NCBI GenBank assembly: GCA_037179385.1
Contig: CM074188.1
Location: forward strand, 26,739,318 to 26,803,317
DNA: 64,000 nucleotides
Source: Holothuria scabra
Taxonomy: Eukaryota > Echinodermata > Holothuroidea > Aspidochirotida > Holothuriidae
Reading direction: 5' to 3'
The notes below the pieces were generated by a model. It saw only the letters and a program-made list of their open reading frames with translations, had not been told where the DNA came from and did not search any database. Position 1 is the stretch's first letter. Each line of letters begins with the position of its first letter. Positions 1 to 12,370 of the stretch are shown one piece after another. The position numbers were made by a program, and so were the translations under genes.

Positions 1-1
1 A

Positions 2-3000
2 CAACATTCAACAAAAACTGATGTTGCAACCATCACTGGGTTCAGCACAGCATTGACCACAGTAGAATCAACTACTGAAGAAAGAACACCAGCTCAATTT
101 TCAACTACTGCTACTCCAACCACCATGAAGAAAACAGAGAGTCCTTTAACAACTGATGTTGCAACAACCATTGTTTCAGCCACAGCTGAGACTGCAGAAG
201 AATCAACTACTCAAGATTCAACAAGTGATGTTCAAACAAGTGAGAGCTCATCCGTGAAGACTTCAGCAGCACAACGTTCAAGGACAACTGATGTTTCAAC
301 TGCTATTGGGTCCAGCACATCATTGACCACAGTAGATTCAACTACTGCAGAAAGAACAACAGCTCAATTTTCAACTACTGCTACTCCAACCACCATGAGG
401 AAAACAGAGAGTCCTTTAACAACTGATGTTGCAACAACCATTGTTTCAGCCACAGCTGAGACTGCAGAAGAATCAACTACTCAAGATTCAACAAGTGATG
501 TTCAAACAAGTGAGAGCTCATCCGTGAAGACTTCAACAGCACAACGTTCAAGGACAACTGATGTTTCAACTGCTATTGGGTCCAGCACATCGTTGACCAC
601 AGTAGATTCAACTACTGCAGAAAGAACAACAGCTCAATTTTCAACTACTGCTTCTCCAACCACCATGAGGAAAACAGAGAGTCCTTTAACAACTGATGTT
701 GCAACAACCATTGTTTCAGCCACAGCTGAGACTGCAGAAGAATCAACTACTCAAGGTTCAACAAGTGATGTTCAAACAAGTGAGATCTCATCTGTGAAGA
801 TTTCAACAGCACAACATTCAATGACAACTGATGTTTCAACTGCTATTGGGTCCAGCACATCACTGAGCACTGTAGGATCAACTACTGAAGAAAAAACAAC
901 AGCTCAGTTTCCAACTTCTGCTCCCCCAACCACCTTGAAGAAAACAGAGAGGCCTTTAACAACTGATGTTGCAACAATCATTGTTTCAGCCACAGCTGAG
1001 ACTGCAGAAGAATCAACTACTGAAGGTTCAAAAAGTGGTGTTCAAACAAGTGAGAGCTCAACCATGACAAGGACAACTCCAATACAGGCTTCTACAACAC
1101 AATTTCTATTGCCCACAGATGATTCAACAACTACAGCAATGACCACTGGAGAATTAACTACAGACCAATTCAGATCAACTATTTTTAGAACAATACCAAC
1201 CCCTACCAACCCAACCACCAAAGTGACAAGGCTAGAACCTACCTCTCAGCACACTACAGCAACAGCCATAGGTTCCACTCCTGCATTGGTCACACTAGAC
1301 TCCACTACACTGGGGTCAATAACATCTGTTGTGTCAACAACTGCTAGTAAAACAACCATACAACCTGCATCATCAACAGATATCACTGCAATAACTGGTT
1401 TTACCACATCAATGCCCTTAGAAGGATCAACTACGGAAGAGTTAATCACAAGCAGTGTTCAAACAACTACCATACCAATCACAACAGTGACAGGTCTAGA
1501 GCCTACTACACAGCTTGCATCTTCGACAGAGTTCACAACAACCATTGGCCCTTCCACAGCAGTGACCACAGGAGAATATACTTCACCAGAAACGACATTG
1601 CTTGCTACATCGTCTCTACCTACAACATTGTCCTCTAACACTGGTGCTACAAATTCTGTTGAGTTAACAGCACCATTAACCACAGAAAAATCAGCTACAA
1701 CTGTTCAAAAAATCCCCAGCCCAACCAACATACTTGCAACTGTAGAAGCTACAACCTTAACCACAGAAGAACCAACAACTACTTTTCCAACAACTGAGAG
1801 TCCATCGACTAAAGTGACAACTCTTGGACCTACAATGCAGTCTTCTGTAACAATTGATGTAGCAACAATTGATGTAGCAACAACTATTGATTCACCTACA
1901 TCTTTAACCACAAAAGAATCAATATCTATTGTTCCAACAACTGCCAGTCCATCAACCAAAGTGACTACCCTTGAACCTGCAATGCAGTCCTCTACAAAAA
2001 CTGATATGCTAAGTACCATTGGTTCAACTACATCTTTAATCACAGAAAAATCAACCACTATCCTTTCAACAACTGCCAGCCCAACCACCACAGTGACAAC
2101 TCTTGAACCTACAGCAAGTGGTACAGCAACCACCATTGATACACCTACATCTTTAAATACAGAAGGATCAACATCTATTGTTCGAACAACTGCCAGTCCA
2201 TCGACTAAAGTGACTACTCTTGAACCTGCAATGCAGTCCTCTACAAAAACTGATATGCTAAGTACCATTGGTTCAACTACATCTTTAATCACAGAAAAAT
2301 CAACTACTATCCTTTCAACAACTGCCAGCCCAACCACCACAGTGACAACTCTTGAACCTACAGCAAGTGATTCAGCAACCATCATTGATACACCTACATC
2401 TTCAACAACAGAAGGATCAACATCTATTGTTCGAACAACTGCCAGTCCATCTACTAAAGTGACTACTCTTGAACCTGCAATGCAGTCTTCTACAAAAACT
2501 GATATGCTAACTACCATTGGTTCAACTACATCTTTAATCACAGAAAAATCAACCACTATCCTTTCAACAACTGCCAGCCCAACCACCACAGTGACAACTC
2601 TTGAACCTACAGCAAGTGATACAGCAACCACCATTGATACACCTACATCTTTAAATACAGAAGGATCAACATCTATCGTTCGAACAACTGCCAGTCCATC
2701 GACTAAAGTGACTACTCTTGAACCTGCAATGCAGTCCTCTACAAAAACTGATATGCTAAGTACCATTGGTTCAACTACATCTTTAATCACAGAAAAATCA
2801 ACTACTATCCTTTCAACAACTGCCAGCCCAACCACCACAGTGACAACTCTTGAACCTACAGCAAGTGATACAGCAACCACCATTGATACACCTACATCTT
2901 TAAATACAGAAGGATCAACATCTATTGTTCGAACAACTGTCAGTCCATTGACTAAAGTGACTACTCTTGAACCTGCAATGCAGTCCTCTACAAAAACTGA

Positions 3001-5791
3001 TATTCTAAGTACCATTGGTTCAACTACATCTTTAATCACAGAAAAATCAACTACTATCCTTTCAACAACTGCCAGCCCAACCACCACAGTGACAACTCTT
3101 GAACCTACAGAAAGTGATTCAGCAACCACCATTGATACACCTACATCTTTAACAACAGAAGGATCAACATCTATTGTTATTGTTCCAACAACTGCCAGTC
3201 CATCAAACAAAGTGACTACTCTGGAACCTACAGCAAGTGGTACAGCAACCACCATTGATACACCTACATCTTTAAATACAGAAGGATCAACATCTATTGT
3301 TCGAACAACTGTCAGTCCATTGACTAAAGTGACTACTCTTGAACCTGCAATGCAGTCCTCTACAAAAACTGATATGCTAAGTACCATTGGTTCAACTACA
3401 TCTTTAATCACAGAAAAATCAACTACTATCCTTTCAACAACTGCCAGCCCAACCACCACAGTGACAACTCTTGAACCTACAGCAAGTGATTCAGCAACCA
3501 CCATTGATACACCTACATCTTTAAATACAGAAGGATCAACATCTATTGTTCCAACAACTGCCAGTCCATCAAACAAAGTGAACACTCTTGAACCTACAGC
3601 AAGTGGTACAGCAACCACCATTGATACACCTACATCTTTAAATACAGAAGGATCAACATCTATTGTTCGAACAACTGCCAGTCCATCGACTAAAGTGACT
3701 ACTCTTGAACCTGCAATGCAGTCCTCTACAAAAACTGATATGCTAAGTACCATTGGTTCAACTACATCTTTAATCACAGAAAAATCAACTACTATCCTTT
3801 CAACAACTGCCAGCCCAACCACCACAGTGACAACTCTTGAACCTACAGCAAGTGATTCAGCAACCACCATTGATACACCTACATCTTCAACAACAGAAGA
3901 GTCATCATCTATTGTTCCAACAACTGCCAGTCCATCAAACAAAGTGAACACTCTTGAACCTACAGCAAGTGGTACAGCAACCACCATTGATACACCTACA
4001 TCTTTAAATACAGAAGGATCAACATCTATTGTTCGAACAACTGCCAGTCCATCGACTAAAGTGACTACTCTTGAACCTGCAATGCAGTCCTCTACAAAAA
4101 CTGATATGCTAAGTACCATTGGTTCAACTACATCTTTAATCACAGAAAAATCAACTACTATCCTTTCAACAACTGCCAGCCCAACCACCACAGTGACAAC
4201 TCTTGAACCTACAGCAAGTGATTCAGCAACCACCATTGATACACCTACATCTTCAACAACAGAAGAGTCATCATCTATTGTTCCAACAACTGCCAGTCCA
4301 TCAAACAAAGTGACTACTCTTGAACCTACAGCAAGTGGTACAGCAACCACCATTGATACAACTACATCTGTAACCACAGAAAAATCAACATCTGTTGTTC
4401 CAACAAGTGAAACAACACCTATTGTTCCAACAAGTGTCAGACCAATCACCACAGTGACAACTCTAGAACCCACACCACAGTTTTCTTCAACAACAGATGT
4501 AGCATCTTCCATTGATTCAACTACATCTTTAACCACAGAAGAATCAACAGTTGTCCGAACAACTGCCAGCCAAACCACCACAGTTACTACTCTAGAACCT
4601 TCCCCAGAGCTTGCTTCAGCAACAGGTATAACAATAGTGACCTTACCAGACTCAACTACACAAGAATCGGCAACTGTCACTGAAACCACCACAGTGGCCA
4701 CTCAAAAACCTACAACACAGTCCTCTACAAGTGATGTTGCAACTACCATTGACTCAACTACATCTTTAACCACAGAAAAATCCACAATTATTGTTCCAAG
4801 AACTGCCAGACCAACCACCACAGTGACAATTGTAGAACCTATAGCAAGCGAAGTAGCCACCACAATTGATTCAACTACAACTACATCCTTAACCATGGAA
4901 AAATCAACAACGATTGTTGCCACAACTGCCCATCCATCAACAAAAGTGACTACCCTTGAACCTATAACACAGTCTTCTAAAAAAACTGATATGCCAAGTA
5001 CCAGTGAAAAATCAACTACTATCCTTTCAACAACTGCCAGTCCAACCACCACAGTGACAACTCTTGAACCTACTGCAAGTGATACAGCAACCACCATTGA
5101 TACACCTACATCTTCAACAACAGAAGAATCAACACCTGTTGTTCCAACAACTGCCAGTCCATCAACCAAAGTGACTACCCTGGAACCTACAACACAGTCT
5201 TCTACAAAAACCGATATGCCAAGTACCATTGATTCAACAACATCTTTAACCACAGAAGAATCAACAACTATTGTTCCAACACCTGCCAGTAAAACAATGA
5301 AAGTGACAACTCAGAAACCAACTCTACAGTTTTCTACCACAGAAGAATCAACAACATCCTCAGAAGAATCAACAACATCCATATTTCAAACAGCTGCTAT
5401 CCTTACTATCCTGAGGACAACTCAGAAACTTACAGAACCTTCTACAACAACAACTGAGATGTTGACAAGCATTGGGTCTACTACAACATTGACTAGTGAT
5501 GAAATGTCAACCAGACACTCAACCACGTCCGTGGCCACAGAACAGTTGCACTCCACTGATCCTACATTGAGTGATTTACCAGGTTACACTTATGCCAAGG
5601 CTTTTGGTAACATCCACATAGTGTCATTTGATAGAATAGTCTACTCTCTAGCTGGAAATTCATCCTTCATCTTTACCCAAGATTGTGTTAGCAGTAGGCC
5701 GATATTCAAAGTGCTTACACAACATGTTCCAGTGCCTGGTGAAGAAGGTTTCTCAGAGGTCATTGGACTAACGGTTGAAATTGAAGGAGAT
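2..5791 (+). CDS. Exon 1 (partial at 5' end): giant Thr/Ser mucin repeats plus start of VWD domain
   Basis: The frame is open from base 2, so the exon or gene starts upstream. About 1850 residues are mostly Thr, Ser, Pro, Ala, Val and Glu with no cysteine, typical of a densely O-glycosylated mucin domain. The first part is four 90-residue units (270 bp); the middle is 83-residue units (249 bp) and 39-residue half units. After about base 5580 the composition changes to an ordered domain: AFGNIHIVSFDRIVYSLAG, then FIFTQDC. This matches the start of a VWD domain, where families usually show TFDG. The exon should end at 5791, where GAT is followed by GTAAGT, a phase 0 donor. If unspliced, the frame would stop at 5837-5839. 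The role is inferred as an extracellular mucus, coat or matrix protein. Confidence 0.9.
53..1070 (+). repeat. Coding tandem repeat, 270-bp unit, about 4 copies
   Basis: Within exon 1 the phrase ACTGCT(A/T)CTCCAAC recurs at about 111, 381, 651 and 921, an exact 270-bp spacing (90 codons). The units encode blocks containing TESPLTTDVATTIVSATAET and STAIGSSTSL. Copies 1-3 are nearly identical; the fourth is more diverged. The length is a multiple of three, so copy number can change without breaking the frame. Confidence 0.9.
1790..4380 (+). repeat. Coding higher-order repeat: 249-bp units and 366-bp (249+117) units
   Basis: The phrase ACTGCCAGCCCAACCACC starts at 2072, 2321, 2570, 2819 and 3068 (spacing 249 each), then at 3440, 3806 and 4172 (spacing 372, 366, 366). 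The longer units equal the 249-bp unit plus a 117-bp (39-codon) half unit. The 372-bp one carries two extra codons (an additional Ile-Val). Each unit encodes variants of SPTTTVTTLEPTAS and SSTKTDMLSTIGSTTSLITE. Very high identity points to recent unequal exchange. Diverged units continue to about 5330. Confidence 0.92.
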
Positions 5792-6099
5792 GTAAGTTTT
5801 TCAGGTTACAGATTTCTTGCACTAAGCAGTTATTTATAGCACTTGCATTGACTTGTTCATTTATGCTGTGTATATATTTGTGATACATTTTTTCACTGTA
5901 ATCGCTCCAAATTTTAAGACAGACACCCATAGCCAAAGACCTGTTCATATTCAGCTAGTTGTATTGTAAAATTTCTCAATTGATGACTCTCATGACTGGT
6001 CTTTGACATCAGATTCATTGGATGGAAAGTCGTCAACATGGTTTCATATAAACTCCATTTTAGACTCACAACAATCCAAAGGGAATTACTGGGTTTAGA

Positions 6100-6185
6100 A
6101 TTTACCAATGTGGTATACACATGGACTTCCTATATCCTGTTCATGGACAGAGCATGTAACTTGTACGGTGGCATAACCACCGCAA
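6100..6185 (+). mobile_element. Fragment of ACAGAGCAT-family MITE end
   Basis: ACTTCCTATAT followed by CATGGACAGAGCATG matches the terminal inverted repeat of the MITE at 23046-23430 and of the copy at 63721. Only one end is recognisable here. An internal piece of the same family lies at 7766-7900. Confidence 0.65.
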
Positions 6186-6198
6186 ACTTCCCCCCTGG

Positions 6199-6395
6199 AC
6201 ACCAAAAAAACAGGAAGGGAAGAAAAGAAGGGGAAGGGAAAGAAAGGAAGTAAAAAGAGGAAAAGAGAGGGAAAAAGAGAAAAAGGAGGGGAAGGAAAGG
6301 AAAGACAGGCAGAAGAAAAATGGAAAAAGAAGGGGGAGAGGAAAGAAAGAAGAAAGGAAAAAAGAGAGTAATGAGAAAAGAAAGAAAGTGGGCCA
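6199..6395 (+). repeat. Polypurine tract about 200 bp (intron 1)
   Basis: Nearly 200 bases are almost purely A and G on the + strand, with a few T or C interruptions. Long homopurine runs of this kind can adopt triplex (H-DNA) structure. They also make spurious antisense ORFs rich in Ser, Phe, Leu and Pro. Confidence 0.9.
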
Positions 6396-6911
6396 ACTAT
6401 AACATCAAAAGCAAGATTAATCTGCATTCATGGAACACTGTTTTGGTCAGTATATGAACATTCATTTAGAAAAATATAGGAACATTCATTTAGTCACCTA
6501 AAGTTAACAAAATAATATCTGAGGTCCACTTTATTGGAGGAAAGGCATTCCTCTCTTGCTCTCCTCATTATACAAAGCAAGATTTCTGCAAATATTGACT
6601 TTGATCCAGTCATCAACACATTCAGTAAAATGACCATCTGATGAATGAAACTAAATTGCAGGACAACACAGCCCACATTAAAAGACCGTCCGTGCAAGTA
6701 GACCAAGAACATCAAGAACTATCAACTGAAGATAGTCTCTCTAGCAAGACTTAATATTCTAGGCAGGGGAACCATTGGCCTACCATACTCAAATGCTCTC
6801 ATACACACCTGTCATCAGATACCTTTCAACCCTGACAATTGTGTAGTCTGTGTAGATGGATTCTTTAGTTATTGAAGTGTTAAAATATTATCAATTTTCA
6901 GTGTTGCCGAG

Positions 6912-7650
6912 CCGTGGCGTAGCTACAGGAGGCAGGGGTGATTGCACATTTGCTCGAAAAAGTGAAAATTTGAAAAATTTGCCTTTTGAGACACCAGTCA
7001 AATACAGTGCGGTTTTCTCAAGTTTTCCTTCATAAAATTCCAAATTCTTCCTAATAAAAGTTCCGTATTTGAAATTATTAGTTTAAAAAGGCAAAAGTTT
7101 AAATTGCAACCCTCTAAGCAGTAAGTGATCGTCACAAAACAGTCAGTGGAAAACTTTTTGCAAGCCCATACAGTGCCATTTCCCTAAAATTTTCTTCAAT
7201 ATAGGCTTTCATTTTTGTCTAAAAAAGACAACAATGTTTCTCGAATTTTTGAATGTCGCCAAGAAGCCTTAATCTGCACTCCTTAGATAACACAATCTCC
7301 AGTCGACATGCTATCTCAGATATATGCTAATAGAAAATGCAGATTCTTCGACAGTCCCCCAAATATGCAAATTTCCAAATAGGAAACCCTGAATCTAATC
7401 TATTTTCTGCAATGCAAGCTCCATATTTACAAATGTGTAAAAGGACCCAAACTTTGGGTACGTACCCAATTCAGTAGTGTTCACACTTATGAAAAAAATC
7501 AGATTTATTTAAAAAAAGTTGTTCTTGCTCATAGAAAAAGAAAAAAAAAGCATAAAAAATGGCCTTTTTGGTCAATGCGGGATAGGGTGAGTTGCATGGC
7601 CCAGAATTGTTCCACCCCCCCCCCATTCCATATTGCTTCCTATGCCACTG
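6912..7650. mobile_element. hAT-like non-autonomous element, GTGGCGTAGC ends (old copy)
   Basis: The left end reads CCGTGGCGTAGCTAC followed by a G-rich stretch. The right end has a run of C and then CTATGCCACTG. These resemble the ends of the better preserved element at 61654-62910 in inverted arrangement. I see no matching 8-bp duplication, so this copy is old or its edges are altered. No ORF of note lies inside. Confidence 0.6.
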
Positions 7651-7765
7651 AACACAACTCTTAAGGCCCTGAGACACCCACAAACTAACACAGTGTACAT
7701 CAACTCAACAGCTCAACTAGTACAAAATCAGGATACTGCTATGCTATTCTGGTTACGCCACAGAA

Positions 7766-7900
7766 CTTGTACATCCTATATGTAGATTGTCCACACTGCC
7801 TAGAGCAAAAAAAGCGCACCAAGATGGTCACCATGAAGCTATAATTTGCATGATTTGATGAAGGATGTGTAATATTTTCAAAAATTCCAAAGGTAGTGTG
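7766..7900 (+). mobile_element. Internal fragment of ACAGAGCAT-family MITE
   Basis: CACCAAGATGG followed by AAGCTATAATTTGCATGATT and then GTAATATTTT matches 23105-23190 in the same order. The ends are not preserved. Unclassified AT-rich intron sequence surrounds it. Confidence 0.65.
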
Positions 7901-8924
7901 ACACTTAGTGTGACATGAAAATGACAAAGTTGGGTATTTGATGTACAAAGCATTAAAAGCCATGAAAATAGCAACAATCTCCAGCAAATTCCATCAAGCA
8001 TTGACCATTTCACCGGGCAATTTCTGATTTGCACTTAATCATTTATAAATATGAGCTCATGCAAATCTTGTGGTGTTACAAGAGGCACATGCTGCATATG
8101 GCTAATGTTATCCTTTGTTTTTACTACCTTCATTTCAGGGACACTTGTAACATTAGTTTGTCCTGAGGGTTTTATTTTGGATGTTTAAATTATGTCCTCT
8201 AAATCCATCAGTCTCAATTATCAAACCACAAACTAATCTAATGAGTAATTAACAGAAAAATTAATTCATTTAAGGTTAACAAAAGAAACATCAACACCAT
8301 GCAACACTCCACATCATTTTTTTGCATAAGCAACAAGTTTCTTCAGAAGCATTCAAACTTTGAAGAGGTATATCTGGAGAACGGTGAAAGATATTGAAAT
8401 AATTCTAACAGATTTTCCTCAGAAAAGTTCACCCCATAACTGCCAAGTGCATTAAGATCATTTGGCTGACTTGAATAGCATCAGTTGATTTTGACACAAG
8501 TCTGGGGAGTAGTCACCTAAAAATATTTAAATAACAAAAAGAATGACCTCAATACAAAATGAACTAATGGACAACAAGAAAACAAAGCAGTAATTAGAGA
8601 AGAAAGTATATATTTATAAGAAAGTATATTTGTAATTGTATGGAGATGGGTTATTTCAATTTTGCTAAGTTAAGTGTCACTTATAGGGATAAAATTTATT
8701 TCATGGAGCAGAATATCAGTAGATTAAGATTGCTTTCAACAGGATGTGAAGTTCTACAGCTAAATATTACTTGGAACTGCCAGAGTACAGTAGCACCCTA
8801 GTAAGGTTTGCTAAATACTTTTCTTGTTTGCCAGGAGTTACAAAGTTGAGGTGCTGGTTAGTTTAGACCATCTATTGCCAAGTTTAGGGTTAAGGAAGCA
8901 GACACAATGACAATAACAATGAAG

Positions 8925-10842
8925 TCCTCAGTTGTGTGTAAATGCACAACTGGGTGTTTATGTGATGCTTTTGCTTGGAAACACAATATGTCAAGAAGGG
9001 TTAGTGTGACTTGTCTTATATGTGGTGTGTGGGTTTGCCATATTAATTAGATGATTCCTATTGTTTTTGGTGGAATTTAAAGGTCATTTGGGGTCACTAG
9101 AGATCAAAATGTGAAAATGTAAGCACAGAATCTCAAGTTAGGTACATGTGACTATGTGTTGGTTGGCCATATTGAGTAAATTATTCCTTTCAATTTTAAT
9201 GGAGGTCAAAGGTCATTTGGGGTCACAAGTGGTTAATTCCTCTGAAATAAGTTATAAACAGCATACCTCATGAGGGGTAAGTGTGACTAATCTTTTATTT
9301 AGTATAATGGGTTGGCCATATTGAGTAGATGATCCCTATTGTTTTTGGGAAAGGTCATTTGGGTTCATGAGAAGTCAAAATGCCAAAACCTTGTAAATAC
9401 ATCATCTCAACAAAGGTTCCTGTATCTATGCTTACATTTGATGTGTAGGTTGGCCGTATTTAGTAGATGATCCCAATCTACTTTTGTAGAGTTCAAATGT
9501 CTTTTGGGGTCACCAGAGGTCAATCAGTTAATTCCTTGAAATTGCTTTTAAATATGGTATCTCCTATCTTTACAAGGGCAAGTTTGAATAATCTCATATG
9601 TGGTATATGCATGGTTGGCCACATTGAGTAGATGATTCCTATTATTTTTAGTGGAGGTCAAAGTTCATCCGGGGTCACGACAGATCAACATATTAAAACC
9701 TTGTAGACACAATCTCAAGAAAGGTTCATGCAACTGTGCTCATATTTGGTGTGTGGGCTAGCAGTATTAAGTAGATTATCCCTGTTGACATTCGTTGAGG
9801 TCAAAAGTCAAGTGGGGGTCATGAGAGGTCAAGTGGGAAATTCCTTAGAAATTGTTTGTATTATATGGTATCTTATTAAGGGTAAGGGTGACTAATTTCA
9901 TGTTTGATGTTGGGTAGTCCATATTGAATACATCATTCCTGTTGTTATGGGTGGAGGTCAAAGGTCATTTGAGGCCACAAGAAGTCAAAATGCCAAAATC
10001 ACCAGAGGTCAAACAGTTAATTCCTTAGAAATTGCTTTTAAATATGGTATCTCAAGAAGGGTAAGTTTGACTAACCTCATATGTGGTGTATGCATGGTTT
10101 GCCATATTGAGTAGATGATCCCAATTTTTTTTTTAGTGAGGGTCAAAGTTCATCTGGGGTCACAACAGGTCAAAATATCAAAACATTGTAAACACAATCT
10201 CAAGAAAGGTACATGCAACTATGCTTATATTTGGTGTGTGGGATAGCAGTATTGATTAGATTATCCCTATTGACATTCGTTGAGGTCAAAGATAATCTGG
10301 GGCCAGGGGAGGTCAAATGGGAAGTTCCTTAGAAATTGTTTATAAACATGGTGTCTTATGAAGGGTAAGTGTGACTTATTTCATGTTTGATGTTGGGTTG
10401 TCTACATTGATTAGGGTATTCCTGTTGTTTTTGGTGGAGGTCAAAGGTCATTTGTAGTCACAAGAGGTAAGATGGTAAGTAGGCCTACCTTAGAAATTGC
10501 TTATAAACACATTTTCACAATAAAGGCTAGTGTGACTAATCCTGTATATGGTGTATGGGTTGGTCATATTGAGTAGATAATCCCTATATTTATTTGTGGA
10601 GTTCAAAGCAAACTTGCTTTCTCCGCATCTCAAGAAAGGCAACTTTTAGGGTACTCATACTTGGCATGTAGATGGTACATATTGATCAAATGATCCCTAT
10701 AGTTTTTGGTATATCATAATGTAGGGAGCTTTTATCCTTTGTGGGTACATTATGAAGCACTGTCAATTTGAAAAAAAAAAACAGACCTACATTTCAGTGG
10801 CAATAAATCACTAAGCCTTTTGGCTTTCTGGTCTGTAAAGTT
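8925..10842 (+). repeat. AGGTCA tandem-array element (copy 1, intron 1)
   Basis: Degenerate monomers of roughly 150 bp carry GAGTAGATGATCCCTATTG and GGAGGTCAAAGGTCATTTGG, alternating with CTTGTAAACACxxxxTCTCAAG. Exact AGGTCAAAGGTCA occurs at 9203, 9955 and 10438. The array ends with the family tail CACTAAGCCTTTTGGCTTTC near 10811-10831. The head has only a TGTGTG-like remnant. Confidence 0.85.
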
Positions 10843-11623
10843 TCATCAACAGGCAGTGTTTATCGGACACATGCACTTGGGATTGGGTTTTGTTATTTTT
10901 GTTTTATTTTGTTGATGGAAGAAGAGTTTTGAGTTTATAGTGGTCCAAATAAGGGTCAGTTCTGGATTAAGCATGACTGGTCTTAGAGCAAAGTCTGAAT
11001 AAAAGAGGTCCAGCTTAGAAAATTATGAATGGAATTTAGAATTGAAAATTGCTGTTGTGTGTCTAGCCATTTTGGCGACCAGTTTTGATGCTTTACAGGG
11101 AATCAGTAATATTTTACACAATATAAAGTGGGTGTAACATTGAAAGAGTTGTACTTCTAGAATGATCATTAAGTTGATATTTGGAGCCATTGGTTGTAAT
11201 GATAAATCTAATAGAGACCTTTTTCTCAAGAACAGTTACAGAGGAGTGTAGGATATTGTTTTCTTTCACATTGCTTTTGGCCGTGGTAAAATGACATTGA
11301 CCCAAATGAGGTGGTGTACATACCCAAAAGTCTGTCCCACAATCCTTTGTAATCACTGTTTGGAAAAGGGTCTATGAATATGCAGCTCCCCATTTCACAG
11401 TGTTTTACTGACCTTCACATAGAGGATGTTACAAAAAGTTTGAATACCAAAATCTGTTCTTTAAGGCAAAACTTACTTTTAAGAGGTTTTCAATTTATAA
11501 AAGAATATCTTTATTCCCATGTGACTTGTCATTGAAAGTAAAAGTCTGTTTAAAACTTCAATTGCTAAAACACTATTTGAATTCAGATTAAGTTAACCTT
11601 CTGATCTTTTTACTCCTTTTAAG

Positions 11624-11734
11624 ATAATTCAGCTTCAAAAACATTTCACAGTGAAAGTGAATGAAGTACCTCGTGAACTTCCAGTCATCCTTGGCTTTAA
11701 TCAAACCAGGCTCCTGCAGAGTGGATCCTCCATT
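11624..11734 (+). CDS. Exon 2: VWD domain, middle
   Basis: A 111-bp exon (37 codons, phase 0 to 0) is bounded by a pyrimidine-rich acceptor ending TTTTAAG and a GTAAGT donor. It reads IIQLQKHFTVKVNEVPRELP and continues to LLQSGSSI. This matches the beta-strand pattern of VWD domains (I.L.....V.VNG....LP). It joins in frame to exons 1 and 3. It is too short to identify alone, but it is well supported by phase, splice sites and domain continuity. Confidence 0.85.
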
Positions 11735-11879
11735 GTAAGTTACATGTCAAAGTTTATGGTTGTCAAATAATCAAATGAGGTTCATAAAATGTGCTTTGTG
11801 CAGTGAAATTCTAAAGCCCCCGGCAAAAATGGGGGATGCATACATACCGATCATTTGAATTCATTTTACGTTATGCAGA

Positions 11880-12370
11880 AAAGAGCCTTTATTACATCCC
11901 CATCCGACACCTCACTTTCTGCTAAGAAAGTGTAGTTGGAGCAAGATCAACCCAACAAAGGATTATCAGATCTGTTTCAATAGTAGACACCACTGTCCAG
12001 CACTATGCAAACAATTTAGGTCTCTGTAGAACCTTACTTGTCCACCCAACCTCTAAATCGTAACAATGGTCAAATCTGATGTATAGCCAGAGACTGTTTG
12101 TTCAGTGCAAACCAAGTGTTTGCAACCTGAGCTGTCTAAACAGGCAAGGTGAACCACAAGCCAGTGAGCCACAACTGGAAAAAAGGTTGTGGCTGGCTCA
12201 ACTTGAACCAGTTGGTTGGAAACTGTGCCATAAAACTCTATCCAGCCTAACATCAACGGGCAAGGATAATAGCTATATCCAGTATGACACTGGCACTGAA
12301 GCGTGATGAATTCAACCATCAAGCATTGCCAGAGTAGCAAAGAGGCAGCTTTTGCAGTTATGCTTAATGT
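11880..12370. mobile_element. Unclassified dispersed repeat (partner at 52597-52925), interrupted by a SINE
   Basis: Phrases such as CCGACACCTCACTTTCTG, GTCCAGCACTATGCAAACAA, CAGAGACTGTTTGTTCAGTG and GCACTGAAGCGTGATGAATT occur in the same order near 52597-52880. In this copy the middle is interrupted by a SINE fragment at about 12150-12252. No coding capacity was recognised. Confidence 0.75.
12150..12252 (+). mobile_element. SINE fragment inserted into the 11880-12370 repeat
   Basis: GTGAGCCACAACTGG, GGCTGGCTCAACTTG, AACCAGTTGG and ATAAAACTCTATCCAGCC correspond to the SINE body seen in the opposite orientation at 15561-15800 and 55240-55478. The insertion is bounded by GGCAAGG on the left (12143-12149) and GGGCAAGG on the right (12258-12265). 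This pair is a plausible target-site duplication. Confidence 0.7.

Noticed and set aside
1705..4701. 998-codon open frame on the - strand, plus 183 codons at 4702-5253
   Set aside because: It is the exact antisense of the Thr/Ser repeats. The repetitive codon use lacks stops on the complement in that frame, so one stop-free unit copies itself through the array. The Val/Asp/Ser/Gly composition simply mirrors Thr/Ser/Ile codons; no domain or promoter is seen.
6095..6427. Antisense frames rich in Phe/Ser/Leu/Pro
   Set aside because: They are translations of the homopurine tract, a low-complexity artefact.
8925..10842. CRISPR-like array
   Set aside because: Spacing is regular, but the units are long degenerate monomers without unique spacers, and the gene is clearly eukaryotic with introns.
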